A stretch of DNA of 64,000 nucleotides from Ctenosaura bakeri (Eukaryota > Chordata > Lepidosauria > Squamata > Iguanidae). A program made the translations under genes and the position numbers. The notes beneath the pieces were generated by a model that saw only the letters and a program-made list of their open reading frames with translations, was not told the DNA's origin and searched no databases. Of the stretch, positions 33,428 to 45,118 are shown one piece after another. Position 1 is the stretch's first letter; each line of letters opens with the position of its first letter. The stretch lies in NCBI GenBank assembly GCA_948474755.1, contig CAOLHI010001149.1, forward strand, positions 364,527-428,526. The letters run 5' to 3'.

Positions 33428-34060
33428 GTGGTATTTGGTTACAGTGTACTACTAGTATTGAAATATTTCCTTGCCTGCCATTCTCTGCCACAACATTGTT
33501 GCACAACTGAAGAATACATTTTTTTGGGTTATGGCATTCCAGATGAATTTGTCACTGACAAAGCAACCCAATTAATGTTAACAGAATTCCAGCACTTGCA
33601 GACATCTTAAAACTTGGCAATACTACTGATATTCACCACTGCCCTCAGGCAAAGAGTGAGAGAGAAAGAGCAAGACAGACAACAAACAAAACCTTTGCAC
33701 AGAAATACTCTTCATATTGCCTTTTTTTATATTGACATACAGGTCAAAACCATATGTGGCTGTAAAAGACTCTCATTCCACAAAGCTGGAAAAAATTGCT
33801 GCATTAGCTTATTGAACTAAATGATATTACAAGTATAGCTATAATTGGCAAAATCCAGTGCAAAGATTGCTACATTTAGAACCGGGAGGAGAGTTGATAT
33901 CAAGCCTAATGGAGAAAAGACATGGCAGACTTTAGCTACTACATAAGGAAAATATGGAACACACCCAGATCATTTTCTCTTAAGCTCAATGGGGAATATG
34001 TACCAAGCAGCCAATGACATCTTCCTAATTATGAGGAAGTAAAATTGCCAAATGTGCAAG
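33428..34060 (+). pseudogene. Decayed LTR-retroelement integrase fragment
   Basis: A frame near 33510-33600 reads 'GYGIPDEFVTDKATQ', resembling the integrase core block around its second catalytic Asp. After frameshifts, 33890-34050 gives 'KPNGEKTWQ' and 'FSLKLNGEYV', the style of the region just after the integrase core in Ty3/Gypsy-like polyproteins. Several frames and stops; inactive. An endogenous retroviral source cannot be excluded. Confidence 0.45.
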
Positions 34061-34093
34061 GCGTATTGCAAACTCCAAGTTCATCTACTAAGG

Positions 34094-34490
34094 CCCTTTC
34101 CACACAGCATTTGCCATGCGATAGGGCCCCTCAAGTGTCATGTGACTGTATGGAGTGGTCCACATGATGCACTTGCAATCGTGCAATGCTCCAGGGTCTA
34201 GCAGGCACCGATCGCGCACTTTTTCATTTTCGTCTGTGAGCTGAAAATGGTGCGTGATCACGCATCACTCCGGGGCCCCGTGCTCACTTGCTATGCGTGC
34301 AGAGCACCTGGTGCCATGGCATTCGTGCTTCCTGGCCCAGTGCAGCCTGGGAAACTCCCACGCTGCACCGTGGAAGGAAGAGGAGGGGCACTCATGCAAG
34401 CAGACAGCAGCTGCAGAGCTGAAGGAACTGGGACACAAGAGTGCGATCCCCGCACCCCAGCCCCACAAAAAGGTGAGTTGTGGAAAGGGC
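34094..34490. mobile_element. Family C nonautonomous transposon
   Basis: Ends GGCCCTTTCCACACAGC and GTTGTGGAAAGGGC. It shares AAATGGTGCGTGATCACGCA and CAGCCTGGGAAACTCCCA with the inverted-arm copies. Confidence 0.75.
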
Positions 34491-34539
34491 TTAAGACTCT
34501 GTCAAAGCCATCTTCTGTGATACTACTTAGATCATCACT

Positions 34540-34900
34540 TCATGCCATCCCACTGTCCCAGTTTGACACTGTTCTGATCATCATACCGCTTTTCTGTTGC
34601 TTTACAATATCCTAGTTTCTCCATTCTCCTCCTCCTCCTCCTCTTCCTCCTCTTCTTTTATCCTCAGCATAATTCAGTTGCTGCAAAGTGAATTCAAAGT
34701 GGAAAAGTAGCTTGCCCTCATTTAATTCAGTAGCAGGGAGTGGAGAGGAGGGAGCAGAGTCTTACCCTTTCCAGGAGATTTGAGCAAAGGCAAATTGCTG
34801 CAGCCTTTCCTAGCTCGTGTGTTTTTCCTCATTAATAACTTTTGCCATCTGGTGTTGCTTGTGTGTCCCAGTTTTAATCTGTGAAATGTTGGAGGCTATG
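34540..34900 (-). mobile_element. DNA transposon family B, copy 5
   Basis: Minus-strand start CCTCCAACATTTCACAG; the body includes a CTCCTCCTCCTC run at 34625-34655 on the plus strand. Confidence 0.6.
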
Positions 34901-36629
34901 TCACTTTCTCCAGTCAAGTTATTTGTAAGCCTTCAGGAAATCAGAAACAGATTACTTGATTATCAACATTTTAAACGGGACGACTTCTTTAACTGGTGTT
35001 TCTTCAAATAAAAGGAGGCAGACATATGGATATTGTCATCATAAAGTGCAGTCAATACATGACACTGGACTTAATTAGATATAGGTGGAGTCAGGAATTT
35101 CCTGTTCCTGAGATAATAACATTCTTTTCTAGCTTTACGACTGCTGTGTCCTCAGGACTTTTCACATGATATTGCTCTTTTCTAGTTCTTAATGCATCAA
35201 TGAAACTTGCACTGGAGATTTCCAAATAGGGATACTCTAATTCATAGGTTGTCATAAGGTCAAGCTTTCTTGAAAACACACAGCCACAGTCATGTCAGTC
35301 CGTTGCAGCATTAAAAAACCTAACAGTTTACAGCCCAATACATGTATTACAGAATGAACTTCTGTGCACTATCATCACCTCATCAGATACATGAAGGAGT
35401 ATCTAGAATTTCAGGTATATCTACACCACATATAGTTTGGGATAGAATTATATATAGCAACAAACTCTGGTTCTCCAGGTACTTTGGACACCAACCCCCA
35501 GAATCTCCAGCAAACTTGGACAACAGTCAGGAATTTTGGGAGTTCAAGTCCAAAATATTTGGAGGTCCAAAGTTTGAGAACCGCTGGTGTACACTGAGGT
35601 CAGAAGGAAACTGAATACTAAAAATGACTGACTGTGATAATTACATTATTACCATTGGCTACCCACTATATTGTAAACTGTTGGGAATAAGAGTTTCCTG
35701 GGGTGTTAGCCCTATTGGGAAATTCTATGGAAGCTAAAACTGTAAGGATTCAGCCTCTGTTTTAGCAGAGTAGCAGAAAAAGCATGTCTAAATTGGTGTA
35801 TGGCTTTTCTGATCTCAAACTAACTGAAGAAACAAAACAAATGCAGGCAGCTTCAGGTTACAAACTTAGAAAAGTTTACCAATGACTTCTACATTTACAT
35901 ATGTATTGAGGAGCCTACATCCTAACTAGCTAATGAATAGTAGTAGCTTTGTTCTTAACTCACCATCTTCTGATGGAGATGCGAAGCATGGTCAGAGAGG
36001 AGGAAGAGGAAGCAAAAAAATGGAGAAGAAGAGAGGGAGAAGAGGGGGGTCTCTTTCTTTTATAAGATCATGGGTCACATGATCTGATCACCTGAACACC
36101 AAAGGTATTTATGATCATGCAGTTAAATGACAGAAAGGCAAATGGTGGAGTTTTGGTGTGCAAAAGAGAAAGGAAGCCCTATGCTAGCTATGCCCATTTG
36201 CTCTAAGAACAAGATGGAGGGGAGAGAGAATGCTGGAATTTTTCCAACATAAACATCCTAATAGCAGGCAAGTTCATTAATCCATGCTATGTGATAAGAA
36301 ATATTATGAGAAATATCCTGACTGGCAATAGTTTCTTAATGAAATAAAACACTGGACATCCCCTTCCCTCTCTCTTTCCCTCCCTCTCCCTCCCTCTCTC
36401 TCATATCCTGCTCTGAAGTCTTTATGTTCCACAACAGCTACTTTAAGATCATTGACTGAACATTCTCAGAGGACACAGGAAAATGCCCTGATGGATTATG
36501 CTCCCTGTTAATTAGTGTGCCTAAGTTGCTATTTAGATTTTTCTCTAAATGCAGCAGAATGTTTTTCTTAGCGTTTCACTGTTGCATACACTCTTGCTTA
36601 ACAAAGGACCTCCAAAATAGTAAAAACTA
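34901..36629. other. Unassigned intergenic sequence
   Basis: Contains one short hAT-like MITE scrap (about 35485-35592) and a CCCTCTCTCT-type pyrimidine run near 36362-36402. No gene recognised. Confidence 0.4.
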
Positions 36630-36634
36630 TACCA

Positions 36635-37650
36635 CAGGCGTGGGCAATCTGTGGCCCCCCCAGATACTTTAATCCAGCAACTCTCACCACAACGTTACTG
36701 TGGCCCAGGCCTACCCGGAGATAGCACTTGATATTGTTTTTGATATCAAACCATTCGGTTTTCCTCTGCCACCCCGCTCCACGTGTTTGCGAGGCCCCCG
36801 GACAAGCACGTAAACAGGCGCGGCCGATAATTGCTGGACATTCCATTCCTCGCTTAGGCAGGCCGAACTGAGCCGGTTCGTTGCTTCAGGGACCTTTCCA
36901 GCAAACACCCTTTTGCTTATGCGCAATACTAACAAAGGCACCCTGCCCCGAGCAGGTAAACTGCTCAAAGCCGTACTAAGCACTCCGTATTTGCATGCTG
37001 GCTACATTATTGTTAAATCGGTGCTAAGCCCATCACGCTAAACTCTGACCTTTCCAAAGCTTTGTCCCGCTCCAAACTAGCATTGTTCTCACCAAGTAAG
37101 GTATGGCCTGCAGTCACAATTCACCCTATAAAACCCCCCGATTCCGAGACAACCTTGGATCACTCCTGAGTTCCATCCCTCCTTGCTGCTGCTCTGCCTG
37201 ACGAGCCTTCTCCTCAGTTCCACATACTGAGACTCCATATCCACGAACTCAATCTTCATACCTGTCCAGGTCTACGAGACAGGTGTCATATCACCCATTT
37301 CCCTCCGAAAATCCCTATTTCCAATTCTTAGTTAGGTGTGTGACTGTGTTGTCTTTAATGTCTGTCTGTATTTAATAAAACATAATTTTATTACTTTAAA
37401 CCGTCTGACTGCTTGACTGACCTGACCCCGTATAGACACTGGGTTGCAAGATCCTGCTAAGTTACCCTGCCTCTCGCTAGCTTTAGTGAGTACTCCAGCT
37501 AATTTCCCCCAAAGTTGTGTTGTTGTGTTTTGGTTATTTGGGCGCCCCTCCCAGGACTCCCAGAGAACAGGGTAACAACAATAAATGGTCAAAGATTTGA
37601 GAGCTGCCGGCCAAAAGCATCTGGAAGGCTGGTTCCCTGGCCTTTGTTTT
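36635..37650. mobile_element. Short hAT-like MITE split by a solo LTR
   Basis: GGGCAATCTGTGGCCCCCC at the left and AGCATCTGGAAGGCTGGTTC at the right are the two ends of the common squamate hAT MITE; the LTR sits between them. Confidence 0.5.
36699..37577 (+). mobile_element. Solo LTR of an endogenous retrovirus-like element
   Basis: About 880 bp from TGTGGCCCAGG to CAGGGTAACA, short imperfect inverted ends (TGTGGCC / GGTAACA). A TATA box (CCTATAAAACCC) lies near 37126 and AATAAAA near 37374, giving a plausible U3-R-U5 order on the plus strand. I see no gag, pol or env next to it and no second LTR, so it is a solo LTR. No clear target duplication was found, so the exact ends are tentative. 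Confidence 0.65.
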
Positions 37651-37879
37651 AGCAGATATTATCCAAAGCAATGAAGACTGAAAACATGGCCCCCAATGCT
37701 ATGAAACAAAAAAGTAGGGCAGAGAACTCAAAGAAAACCAACATTCCATCTACTACTATCACCAGAATATTTTGAAAAATTGTGGACATATTTTGAAGGT
37801 TTTGAACATTTACTTCCTGCAATACAACTCTCAGAATTGTTCATGATCGGGGGGTGGGGGGTGGGTGGGTGCAGAAGTG

Positions 37880-38068
37880 CCCTCTGAGAAACTAGGGTTC
37901 AAATCCCTGCTCAGCCATGGAAATCCTCTGGGTGACTGTGGGCAAGCCACACTCCCTCAGGCTCAGAGGAAGGCAATGGCATACTTCCTCTGAATAAATC
38001 TTGCCAAGAAAACCCAGTGATGGGCTTGCCTTAGGGCCACCAGAAACCAGAAACAACTCGAAGACCTC
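37880..38068 (+). mobile_element. tRNA-derived SINE
   Basis: GGTTCAAATCCCTGCTCAGC is a good B-box (GGTTCAAATCC), followed by AATAAATCTTGCCAAGAAAA and a degenerate tail. Confidence 0.75.
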
Positions 38069-38090
38069 CAGCCACAATCTGCACAACATG

Positions 38091-38291
38091 GGCCATTTCT
38101 GCACTACACTGTTAGAGTGCTATTATTCCACTTTCAATATTCTGTGAATTCTGGGGCTTGGAGTATACTGTGGCCAAAGAGCTCTCTGGCTGAGAATTCT
38201 AAAGGCCCCTCCCTAAACTGCAAACCCCAAGATTCCACAGGAGGTTGAAAATGGAATAATAGCACTATAACAGAGTAGTGTGGAAATAGCC
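38091..38291. mobile_element. Family A MITE
   Basis: Full length; CATG precedes the left end and follows the right end after AGC. Confidence 0.85.
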
Positions 38292-39220
38292 ATGTATTAC
38301 AGTAGTCTAATTGGGAGGTAACTCTGGCATGAAGCACCGTGGGCAGATCTGCCTTCCCAAGGTAAGTGAACTGGCACACCAGCAAAACTGGGCAAGTGTA
38401 CTCCTGACCACTGTAGCCGCCTGGAACAGTGCTGGATCCAAGAGTACCTCTAAGCTACAAAGTGGATCTTTGAGAGGGAATGCAATACCATCCAGAACTA
38501 CTGTTCTTTCACTTCAGCTAATACACACATTTTAGCCAAAGTTGAGGGAAATGCTTCAGCAGTGATAGCTGAGGCCTCCTTTGGTGGGGGAACATTAGCT
38601 GCCCTCATCAGCCAGTATAAACATCAAGTAGCTGGAGAGATACAAGAAAGCACTTCTTCAGAGCCAGAATCAAGGGAAAGCACTCCTTGCCCAAGTAAAT
38701 AACCTCAGGGCAAGCTGGTTCAATGGTACTCTGTTTGCAGGAAATGCTCTCAAAGTGCATGCAACACAGAGAATCCCCAAAACTGTAAAACTCACCCAGA
38801 ACATAGCCACATACTTAAAATACATTGAAAACAAAATTAGGAAAAATACTGTTTTTAGACTTTTACCTTCCACTGTCTTCCTGCCAGGGGCCACAGGAGC
38901 TAGGAGACTGTGGGTGTTATCATCCAAATAAATGACTTTCCTAGTTACTTGTTTGGATTACACAGTAGATCCTAGACTGGGCCTCAGCTTCTCTGGTTAA
39001 AAAGAATCATGACTTGAGCGCTTGGAGCGATCTGTCTGCTTCTGATCTTCGTGGACTGCTATCAGATCAGAGATAGGAATCCGGTTGGGCTGCATAAGGC
39101 CTGGGGTGTGTGTGTCAGTGCTGCCCCTGGGACCTCCACTGACCCTCCCCAAACCCCCAGCACCTCCTGAAAATAATATTTTAGCTTAAAAAATGTTGGG
39201 ATGAAAAAGCGTTTTACCAT
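38292..39220. other. Unassigned intergenic sequence
   Basis: Frame 38670-38927 on the minus strand includes a donor-like AAG|gtaaaa near 38868 but no paired acceptor, so no exon is called. Confidence 0.35.
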
Positions 39221-39223
39221 TAC

Positions 39224-39425
39224 ACAAATCCCCCTTTATCCATGAGGGATACATCCCTAGACACAACCTCCCATGGATGCCTCAAACCGCAGACAGTATC
39301 AAACTATATACTGTCTCTGGAAGTAGCCCTCTATCTTGGCAAGGACCATAGAGAGGTTTCATACCACCGGATAGTATTAAGCCTATCTATGGTCCCTACA
39401 AAGCTACAGGGCTACTTCTGCCAGA
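39224..39425. mobile_element. Tigger-like fragment
   Basis: AATCCCCCTTTATCCATGAG and CATGGATGCCTCAAACCGCA are standard left-end blocks of Tigger-type elements. Right end not found. Confidence 0.45.
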
Positions 39426-39787
39426 TACATTTCCAGTGGTGATATTGGGGGGAGGTGGTTAAAGTCGGAGGCAGGTAAGCAGGCAAGCAAGGCATGGGTA
39501 ACATATCTTGCCTGCAGGCCAAATGGGTGCCATTACCTGGATGTGGGGAAACGGATTGGAGCAAAGGGTGGGAAGGTGGAAGGGAGCTGGTGAGAGAAAA
39601 AGGTGACCACAGGTAATAACTGCAGAAAGCAAAACAGTGAGTGGAGGGGGGGGAACTACTGTACTTTTAAAAAAAAGGCTTTAAGGGGCTTCGAAAGGCT
39701 ATACTGATTGCTACCATTCCAAAACAGTCAAAAACCTTCTCCGAATGGTCCTGAAAGATACCTCAGGTGATGTGTCTCAAATGGCAT

Positions 39788-40117
39788 ATTGCACCCCCTC
39801 CAGCATTTCACAGCTGAAAGCTGGTGCACACGTGGCCAAATATCAGAGTGTAGCCAAAAGTTATTAGAGTTATTAACGAAGGAGAACGGACAGGCTAGGA
39901 AAGACTGCAGCAGTTTGCATGTGCCTGAGCCTATTGGGAAGAGCAAGGCTCTGCCCCCTCCTTTCATCTTTTCCCTGCTGAGTTAATTGAGTGCAAACTA
40001 AAAGGGGAAAATTGAGGGAAGAGCAAAGAGAAACTGGAACACTTTAAAGGCAGATGAAAAAGTGGGACGACAAAGGAGTAATTGGGACTGTCTTTGCCAA
40101 ATTGGATGGTTGAAAAT
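39788..40117 (+). mobile_element. DNA transposon family B, copy 6
   Basis: CCCCTCCAGCATTTCACAG, AGAAACTGGAACACTTTAAA and AATTGGGACTGTCTTTGCC in order. Confidence 0.65.
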
Positions 40118-41454
40118 TGTTGCACTCTTTTGGAGGATCCAAGAGCGGGGTGGTGCAACTCTTCTTGCTCTGGAATGTGCTCACTCCAGGTTAGATGGCC
40201 AAATATTTTGAGACAGTACTGGGCTGTTTCCTGTGTTTATTGCCTGGCCCCAATATTTCTATAGGAAGTGTGTGTTTGGAAATATCCGGAGGGTCGCAAC
40301 AAAATACATTTATAGCAGTTGAAACACAGTTACCAAACAGAAATACCATCAATTATTGTACTAATTTAAAACTGCTTAAAATCTGTTTTAAAGTAAGATT
40401 TTAAGTGGTTTTAATTCAGTTGTTATTTAATACTTTAGTTTGTATAGGTTTTTTGTTGTTGTTAAATACATGTGTTTTATTGTGTTCTATCTTTTTCAAA
40501 GCCACCTTGAGTCCCACGTGAGAGAAAGGTGAGACACAAATTAAAATATAGTGGATGGATGGATGGTTACAAAGAGCACCCAAAGTAGTAAAATATGTTC
40601 CTTAACATTAAAATTAGAACTCTGAAAAATTAACTTACAACAGGCTATAAATCCCAGTGTATAAGACAGCATAAGTGTATTTCAAAGGACTGAGCTTTGA
40701 TTTATACATACAGAGGGAGGCACTTTTTGTAATTAACACCATGTATATACATTTTTGTCCTCTCTGGATTTGTTTCCAAATATAAAACATTTCAGGGTGT
40801 TATGCATTTCTGACTCTCAGCTGCTATGAATGAAATACCAGCAGTGGCATATTCAGTAAAAGAGTCTGAATATTTCCTACAATTATTGGGGAGCGTTTCA
40901 ACTGGAATTCAGACTTTGGCTGGCAGTTTGAAACCACAGAGAAACAATCAATCAAATGTACTGTTTGAATGGAAACACAAGCCGACTTCTCACTTCTGTG
41001 ATACATCTGTATTTGGCCCAGTCTGTGTCTGACTGAATAGGGGGTGAGGGGAGATGTTGCATGATGCAGTGCCAAGGAGTTTAAAGAAACATGTGGAAAG
41101 GGTCTGCCTTCTCCATGAATTCGCCATGAAGCTTGGATTCTTTTCTGTCCAGGATGTAAGAATCCTTAAAACTGTGAGTGATGGTGATGTTACTCCTATG
41201 ATCTACAGCGAAAAAAAGTGTGTCTTACAGTTTACACTTTTGGAAATGCAGAAATTTGTATTTTGCCACAGGAAGAGAACTCCCACTGGCAGCCAATAAA
41301 AATAGCAGCTCTCCATTATAGAGATTCACGCTCATCAGGGCTGCGGCATAAACGGAAAGAGGTTAATACTCCATCTTCCTGTTAAGAATCTATGGTACAC
41401 AAGTGTACATATGCACATACACACACACAATTGGATTTTAAAAAGTCAAAACAA
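40118..41454. other. Unassigned intergenic sequence
   Basis: Holds an ATGGATGGATGG microsatellite near 40552-40567. Frame 41054-41299 (plus) is open but I cannot match it to a family. Confidence 0.35.
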
Positions 41455-41650
41455 ATGTTGCTGTTGTGTACCTTCAAGTCATTCTTGACTTATGGAGACC
41501 CTAAGGCAACCCTATCATGGGGTTTTCTGAGGCTGAGAGTGTGTGATATGCCCAAGGTCACTCAGTAAGTTTCCATGGCCAAGCAGGGAACTGAACCCTG
41601 GTCTTCAGGTGGTAGTCCATTCCTTACACCACTACAACATGGTGGCTCTT
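41455..41650 (-). mobile_element. tRNA-derived SINE
   Basis: Plus-strand TGTTGCTGTTGTGTACCTTC, then CTGAACCCTGGTCTTCAGG and ACACCACTACAACATGG. Confidence 0.75.
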
Positions 41651-41748
41651 GAAACAGATACAAAAAGCATATTTAATATAATGTAAAGTTTGGTCTTCAT
41701 TTATTTAATGTGTCACATGGAAATATAAAATAGACAATAACGCCTGAA

Positions 41749-42115
41749 ACATACCATCCAACCATCCCAGTATAGCAGGGACAGTCCCAATCAATCCTCT
41801 TTTGTCCTGTTTTTTTTTCAACTGTTTTTAAAATTTCTCAGTTTCTCTCATCTTCTCACACATCCCCTCTTTGTCCTCAGCTTATTTCAATCGCTGCAAA
41901 CTGAGTTCAATGTGCAGAATTAGTTTTAACTCAGAAAACTAGAAGGGGGGGCACAATCTTTTCCGAGGAGGCTCAAGAAAAAGCAATCTGCTGCAGCCTC
42001 TCCTAGCTTGTGTGTTTCTTCCCCCTTAATAACTTCTGATGTCTTAACCATGTTGTTGTTGCTTTGGCCATATGTATCCAGACTATTGTGTGTGAAACTT
42101 TGGTTGGGATGCTGA
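41749..42115 (-). mobile_element. DNA transposon family B, copy 7
   Basis: Plus-strand left end ACATACCATCCAACCATCCC; body with TCCTCAGCTTATTTCAATCG. Confidence 0.65.
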
Positions 42116-42170
42116 AGCCCTTTTTCTCTCATTCAGATATACAGACACACACAGAGACCTATGTGTCTAT

Positions 42171-42372
42171 GCATCTTTCTGCACTAACTGTTTATAGTGC
42201 TGTTATTGCCCTTTCAACCTCCTGTGGAATTCTGGGGTTTGCAGTTTACTGAGGTCAAAGACCTCTCTGGCTGAGAATTCTCAATGCCCCTCCGTAAACT
42301 GCAAAGCCCAGGATTCTAAAGGATGTTGAAAGTGGAATGTTAGCACTATAACAGCATAGTGTGGAAATGGCC
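42171..42372. mobile_element. Family A MITE
   Basis: Left end degenerate (GCATCTTTCTGCACTAAC), right end GTGTGGAAATGGCC. Confidence 0.8.
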
Positions 42373-42439
42373 TCAATCTCAAAGATGACACAGGAGCCTT
42401 TTCTATTTAGTTATAGGGTTGCTAGTGGCAAAAAGCTAT

Positions 42440-42631
42440 GGCCATTTCCACATTATGCTGTTATAGTGCTATTATTCCACTTTCACCATCTTGTGGAATT
42501 CTGGGGTTTGTAGTTTCCTGAGGCCAAAGAGCTCTAAATTCCAAAGGCTCCTCCCTAAGCTGTAAACCCAGGATTCCATAGGAGGTTGAAAGTGGAATAA
42601 CAGCACTATAACAGTGTGATGCGGAAAGGCC
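42440..42631. mobile_element. Family A MITE
   Basis: Full length; CTAT on the left and CTATG on the right flank the GGCC ends. Only 68 bp separate it from the previous copy. Confidence 0.85.
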
Positions 42632-43109
42632 CTATGTGTGCATATGTAAACACAAACCTTTTCTTCCTTGCCTGCTAAGCCTGTGCTTAGATGCAGGAAT
42701 AGTCAGCCTGCAATCTATTGTTGCTTGTTAAATGAGATTCTTCCCCACTAAACTTATGTCAACTCTGGTATCAAGATCCTGTGTTAACCACAACACCACT
42801 GTTGACAATAAAACACCATTTCCCATGCCCATACTCATGTATACTGTGGTATTTGTTTAAAGGTTTATTTTGGTTCCAGCAGTTTGTTTGTTTTTTTAAA
42901 AGTCTTTTCAGGCGAATCATTTTTCCACAGTTTACACAACATTCATGTAGCTCTTTAGAGGGCCATGGGCCATGTGTGTGTCACAAATACAAACAATGTT
43001 GATCCACTGTGCCAAGCACTTTGTGTGCACCTCCAGGCCAGCTGTGAAGTAGTACGACCTGCAGTGCACCCTTTTGTCTATCCACAACTTGTGTGATTAA
43101 TAAGATACT

Positions 43110-43452
43110 GCCCAACTGCCCTGATTTAACAGGGACAGTTGTGCTTAATTGGCTATTGTCCCACATTTTTCAGTTGTTTTTAAAATGTCCCAGTTTTTCC
43201 TTCTCTTCATCTTACTTTTCACCTTCATCCTTAGTTTACTTCACTTGCTGAAAATTGAGTTCAAAACTGCACTCAAGAGTGGGGAGAGGTGGCAGCATGT
43301 TGCCCTTCCCTGAAGGCTCAGCCAAAAGCAAACTGCTGCAGCCTGGCTTGTGTCTTCTTCCTAACGAATAACGTTTGCCATCTTGACTGCACTTTGCTGT
43401 TGCTTGGCCACACACGTCCCAATTTTCACCTGTGTAATGTTGGAGTGTATGT
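43110..43452 (-). mobile_element. DNA transposon family B, copy 8
   Basis: Ends GATACTGCCCAACTGCCC and GTGTAATGTTGGAGTGTATG; TAATAA flanks both ends. Confidence 0.7.
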
Positions 43453-43741
43453 AATAATAGTGTGTACACAAACGATAAAACAGGGTTATACCATTAAGGA
43501 AAAGAAAGACTTCTTTTTCATAACTCGCTTTGATCTCCTTTAACAACCAAGCTACTGCATTTGTCAATGCGCATGAGAGAGGCCAGCCCTCTAAATGGGC
43601 CAAAAATGTATACCACCGTTAGTTTCCTGTTTATCATGTTTATTAAAGGACCAAGCACAGTTAGGTTCAGAAGAAGTCAGTCATTTTTAAAATAGAATGC
43701 ATGAAAATTAGCTAACTAAAAGCTTCTATCGAATATGAAAC

Positions 43742-43932
43742 ACAAGTCGCGTAGGAACATGGGGGTTGGGGGGCGATTTGCCCCTGGCAGCAATGTTTTT
43801 GGGGCGTCCGGGCCCATAGCCCAGCCCCTATGCACCCTGGCCCCGCCCCCACACACTGCAGCGCTGCCCCCCCCACAGTGGCCCCACCCCTCTCACCATA
43901 CCCCTCCCCACACTTGAAGCTCCGCCACTGAT
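43742..43932. mobile_element. GC-rich DNA transposon scrap (CCGCCACTG end)
   Basis: The right end GAAGCTCCGCCACTG and a left AGTCGCGTAGG look like the CAGTGGCG ends of a common vertebrate DNA transposon. C-rich interior. Confidence 0.4.
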
Positions 43933-44304
43933 GGAACATTACCATCAAATCAAATCCCTAACAACAATTCTCCAATGCAGCCTACAGCTACACCAATGCA
44001 ACTTCCCCTGGGATTCATTACAATAGTTTTGGCCAGTTCAGCCCATTTGCTAGCCACATAAAGACAAAGGGAATCACAATCAAAGATATGTCTAAAAAAG
44101 CTAGTCAGCTGCTCATTTAGAAAATTACAATTAGCCAAACAATGAGACTGAGAGGAATAGCTCAGAATCAGGTGATTCCTGCCGGTACCTAGTTCACCTA
44201 AGGCGGAATCATTGTGGAAGAGGGAGAATGAACCTGGATTGTGAACAATGCAAATTTTGGTGCCCATACTTGCTTGGCTTATCCCAAGCAAGAAAGAATA
44301 TCTA

Positions 44305-44875
44305 AGGTGGCCAGTCCAGGATTGTCCCAGTCCATGAGATTTCTGGGCCAAAACCTGTGATGTCATTAGGCATTATGCATCAAATACCAACTGCAGTTGC
44401 TAATAGCATGTCATTCAAACACACACATATACACATAGAGAGAACATTTTCCTGTTTGGGAATGAAGACAGAAATCGTAGTTAAAGGAGCTGTTCCAAAT
44501 TAAGGTGAAATGAGGGGATTGTTCCTTCTCATTTAGGGGGATGGGATAAGGATAATCTAGCCTACGGTACTTGCTTCTAGCCAGAAGGCAAATGCAGAGT
44601 AGAGTGGAAAGTGAATCCTGGTGCCACAATGACTGGGAGGGAAGATGGAAAAATAAAACATATAGATCCCCTAGACAGTCTTAGCAAGTTGGGGCAACCA
44701 ATCAATTAAACTTTGCAAATTGTAGCAATAGGTTATTCTAACAGCTGATCTGGAGGTTTGCACATAACCCTCTCTGCTTCTCTGAAGCTGAGTCCTGAAA
44801 ACTGGAGAATTTGCATCTTCATCTCCTCCCTGGAGATGACCCATGAAAACTAGAAACTCAGCAGCGGACAACTCT
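44305..44875 (+). mobile_element. AGGGTTGCCAG-type DNA transposon, uninterrupted copy
   Basis: Collinear with the three pieces of the interrupted copy at 27.4-28.9 kb; both ends are degenerate. Confidence 0.6.
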
Positions 44876-44922
44876 ACACACTCTGTTTTTAGTTCTCGTA
44901 TAGCATCAAAAGATGTGTCAGA

Positions 44923-45118
44923 GGCTGTTTCTGCACTACACTGTTAAAGTGCTATTATTCCACTTTCAACTTTATTTGGAAATCTGGGGTTTGTAGTTCA
45001 CCAAGGCCAAAGAGCTCTCTGGCTAAGAATTCTAAATGCCCCTCCCTAAACTGCAAACCCCAGAATTCCAGAGGATTTTGAAAGTGGAATAATAGAACTA
45101 TAACAGTATAGTGTGGTC
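44923..45118. mobile_element. Family A MITE
   Basis: GGCTGTTTCTGCACTACACT at the left, AACAGTATAGTGTGG at the right. Confidence 0.8.

Noticed and set aside
36687..37590. A specific 4-6 bp target duplication for the solo LTR
   Set aside because: Flanks around both proposed ends do not match well enough to claim one.
38670..38930. Minus-strand exon ending GTGGAAG|gtaaaa
   Set aside because: No convincing acceptor and no recognisable peptide.
43735..43948. Pro/His-rich small protein genes
   Set aside because: C-rich DNA transposon scrap with a CCGCCACTG end.
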